Source: M3007 sp046299435 (GTDB lineage: Bacteria > Bacteroidota > Bacteroidia > Chitinophagales > Saprospiraceae). Taken from it: a DNA stretch of 7,328 nt. The stretch spans positions 1 to 7,328 of the forward strand of contig JBKBIC010000237.1 in the NCBI GenBank assembly GCA_046299435.1. The letters run 5' to 3'. The notes under the pieces were generated by a model. That model saw nothing but the letters and a program-made list of their open reading frames with translations. It was not told where the DNA came from and searched no databases. A program made the translations under genes and the position numbers. Position 1 is the stretch's first letter. Each line of letters starts with the position of its first letter. Positions 7,136 to 7,328 of the stretch are shown here, one piece after another.

Positions 7136-7172
7136 GAGCCGTTGGCGCACCGAGCGTCAACGGCTTTTCTTT
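7136..7172 (+). terminator. Rho-independent terminator of the surface-protein gene
   Basis: AGCCGTTG (7137-7144) pairs perfectly with CAACGGCT (7158-7165). The stem continues inward through a G-U wobble and three GC pairs (GCGC...GCGT) to a 5-nt loop ACCGA. It is followed at once by a T-rich tail (TTTTCTTT, ending at 7172). It starts 54 nt after the stop codon at 7082. An A-run precedes the stem, but the T-run before it contains a G and is less regular, so reading in the plus direction is the main function. Confidence 0.9.
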
Positions 7173-7174
7173 GT

Positions 7175-7321
7175 CAGTAGGCAGTTTTCAGTAGGCAGTG
7201 TGCAGTAGGCAGTGTGCAGTAGGCAGTAGGCAGTAGGCAGTGTGCAGTGTGCAGTAGGCAGTGTGCAGTGTGCAGTAGGCAGTAGGCAGTGTGCAGTAGG
7301 CAGTAGGCAGTAGGCAGTAGG
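7175..7321. repeat. Tandem heptanucleotide array, 21 units of CAGTNNN
   Basis: The 147-bp block divides exactly into 21 heptamers with no indel. Thirteen are CAGTAGG, seven are CAGTGTG and one (unit 2, 7182-7188) is CAGTTTT. All units share CAGT; only the last three bases vary. The two main variants are interspersed, with runs of up to four CAGTAGG at the right end. The last seven bases of the window (TATTGGG) break the pattern, but the array may resume beyond the edge. It starts 2 nt after the terminator T-tract. Because 7 is not a multiple of 3, TAG appears in all three plus-strand frames, so it does not encode a plus-strand protein. It resembles the short tandemly repeated heptamers known from cyanobacteria. 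Confidence 0.95.
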
Positions 7322-7328
7322 TATTGGG

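Noticed and set aside
7175..7321. CRISPR array
   Set aside because: The units are 7 bp and contiguous, with no spacers of 25-40 bp, so this is a simple tandem repeat.

Overview
The window reads as chromosomal DNA from a GC-rich member of the Bacteroidota, most like the Saprospiraceae or a related group. Three things point this way. There is a long secreted protein with a type IX secretion (T9SS) C-terminal sorting domain. Perfect TAnnTTTG-type -7 promoter elements occur near the left edge. No Shine-Dalgarno sequence precedes any of the three gene starts, as is usual in this phylum. The genus assignment is an inference from protein style; no search was possible.

Layout: positions 1-200 look like a divergent promoter region. 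A minus-strand promoter points out of the window to the left, and a plus-strand -7 element precedes a long-form rel/spoT gene (201-2426, +). Its leader carries a perfect 14-bp inverted repeat and octamer repeats. A cytoplasmic, all-helical protein of unknown function with TPR-like repeats (2430-3845, -) converges on rel, with only 3 bp between the two stop codons. A 345-bp AT-rich divergent intergenic region (3846-4190) follows, containing a nested inverted repeat. Next is a 963-residue exported, modular surface protein (4191-7082, +): signal peptide, seven-bladed propeller-like repeats, an SdrD/prealbumin-like module, cysteine-rich beta modules and a T9SS sorting domain. A strong intrinsic terminator ends it at about 7172. 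Immediately after comes an array of 21 heptanucleotide repeats (CAGTAGG / CAGTGTG) that runs almost to the right edge.

The genes do not look like one system. Rel makes and degrades (p)ppGpp in the cytoplasm, the helical protein is probably a cytoplasmic scaffold or binding protein, and the third is a cell-surface or secreted protein. Each is transcribed separately. I see no defence system, mobile element, CRISPR array or RNA gene. The most unusual material is non-coding or structural: the heptamer array directly after the terminator, a perfect 13-bp hairpin inside the coding region of the sorting domain, an abrupt GC drop in the same domain, and the repeat-derived hairpin in the rel leader.
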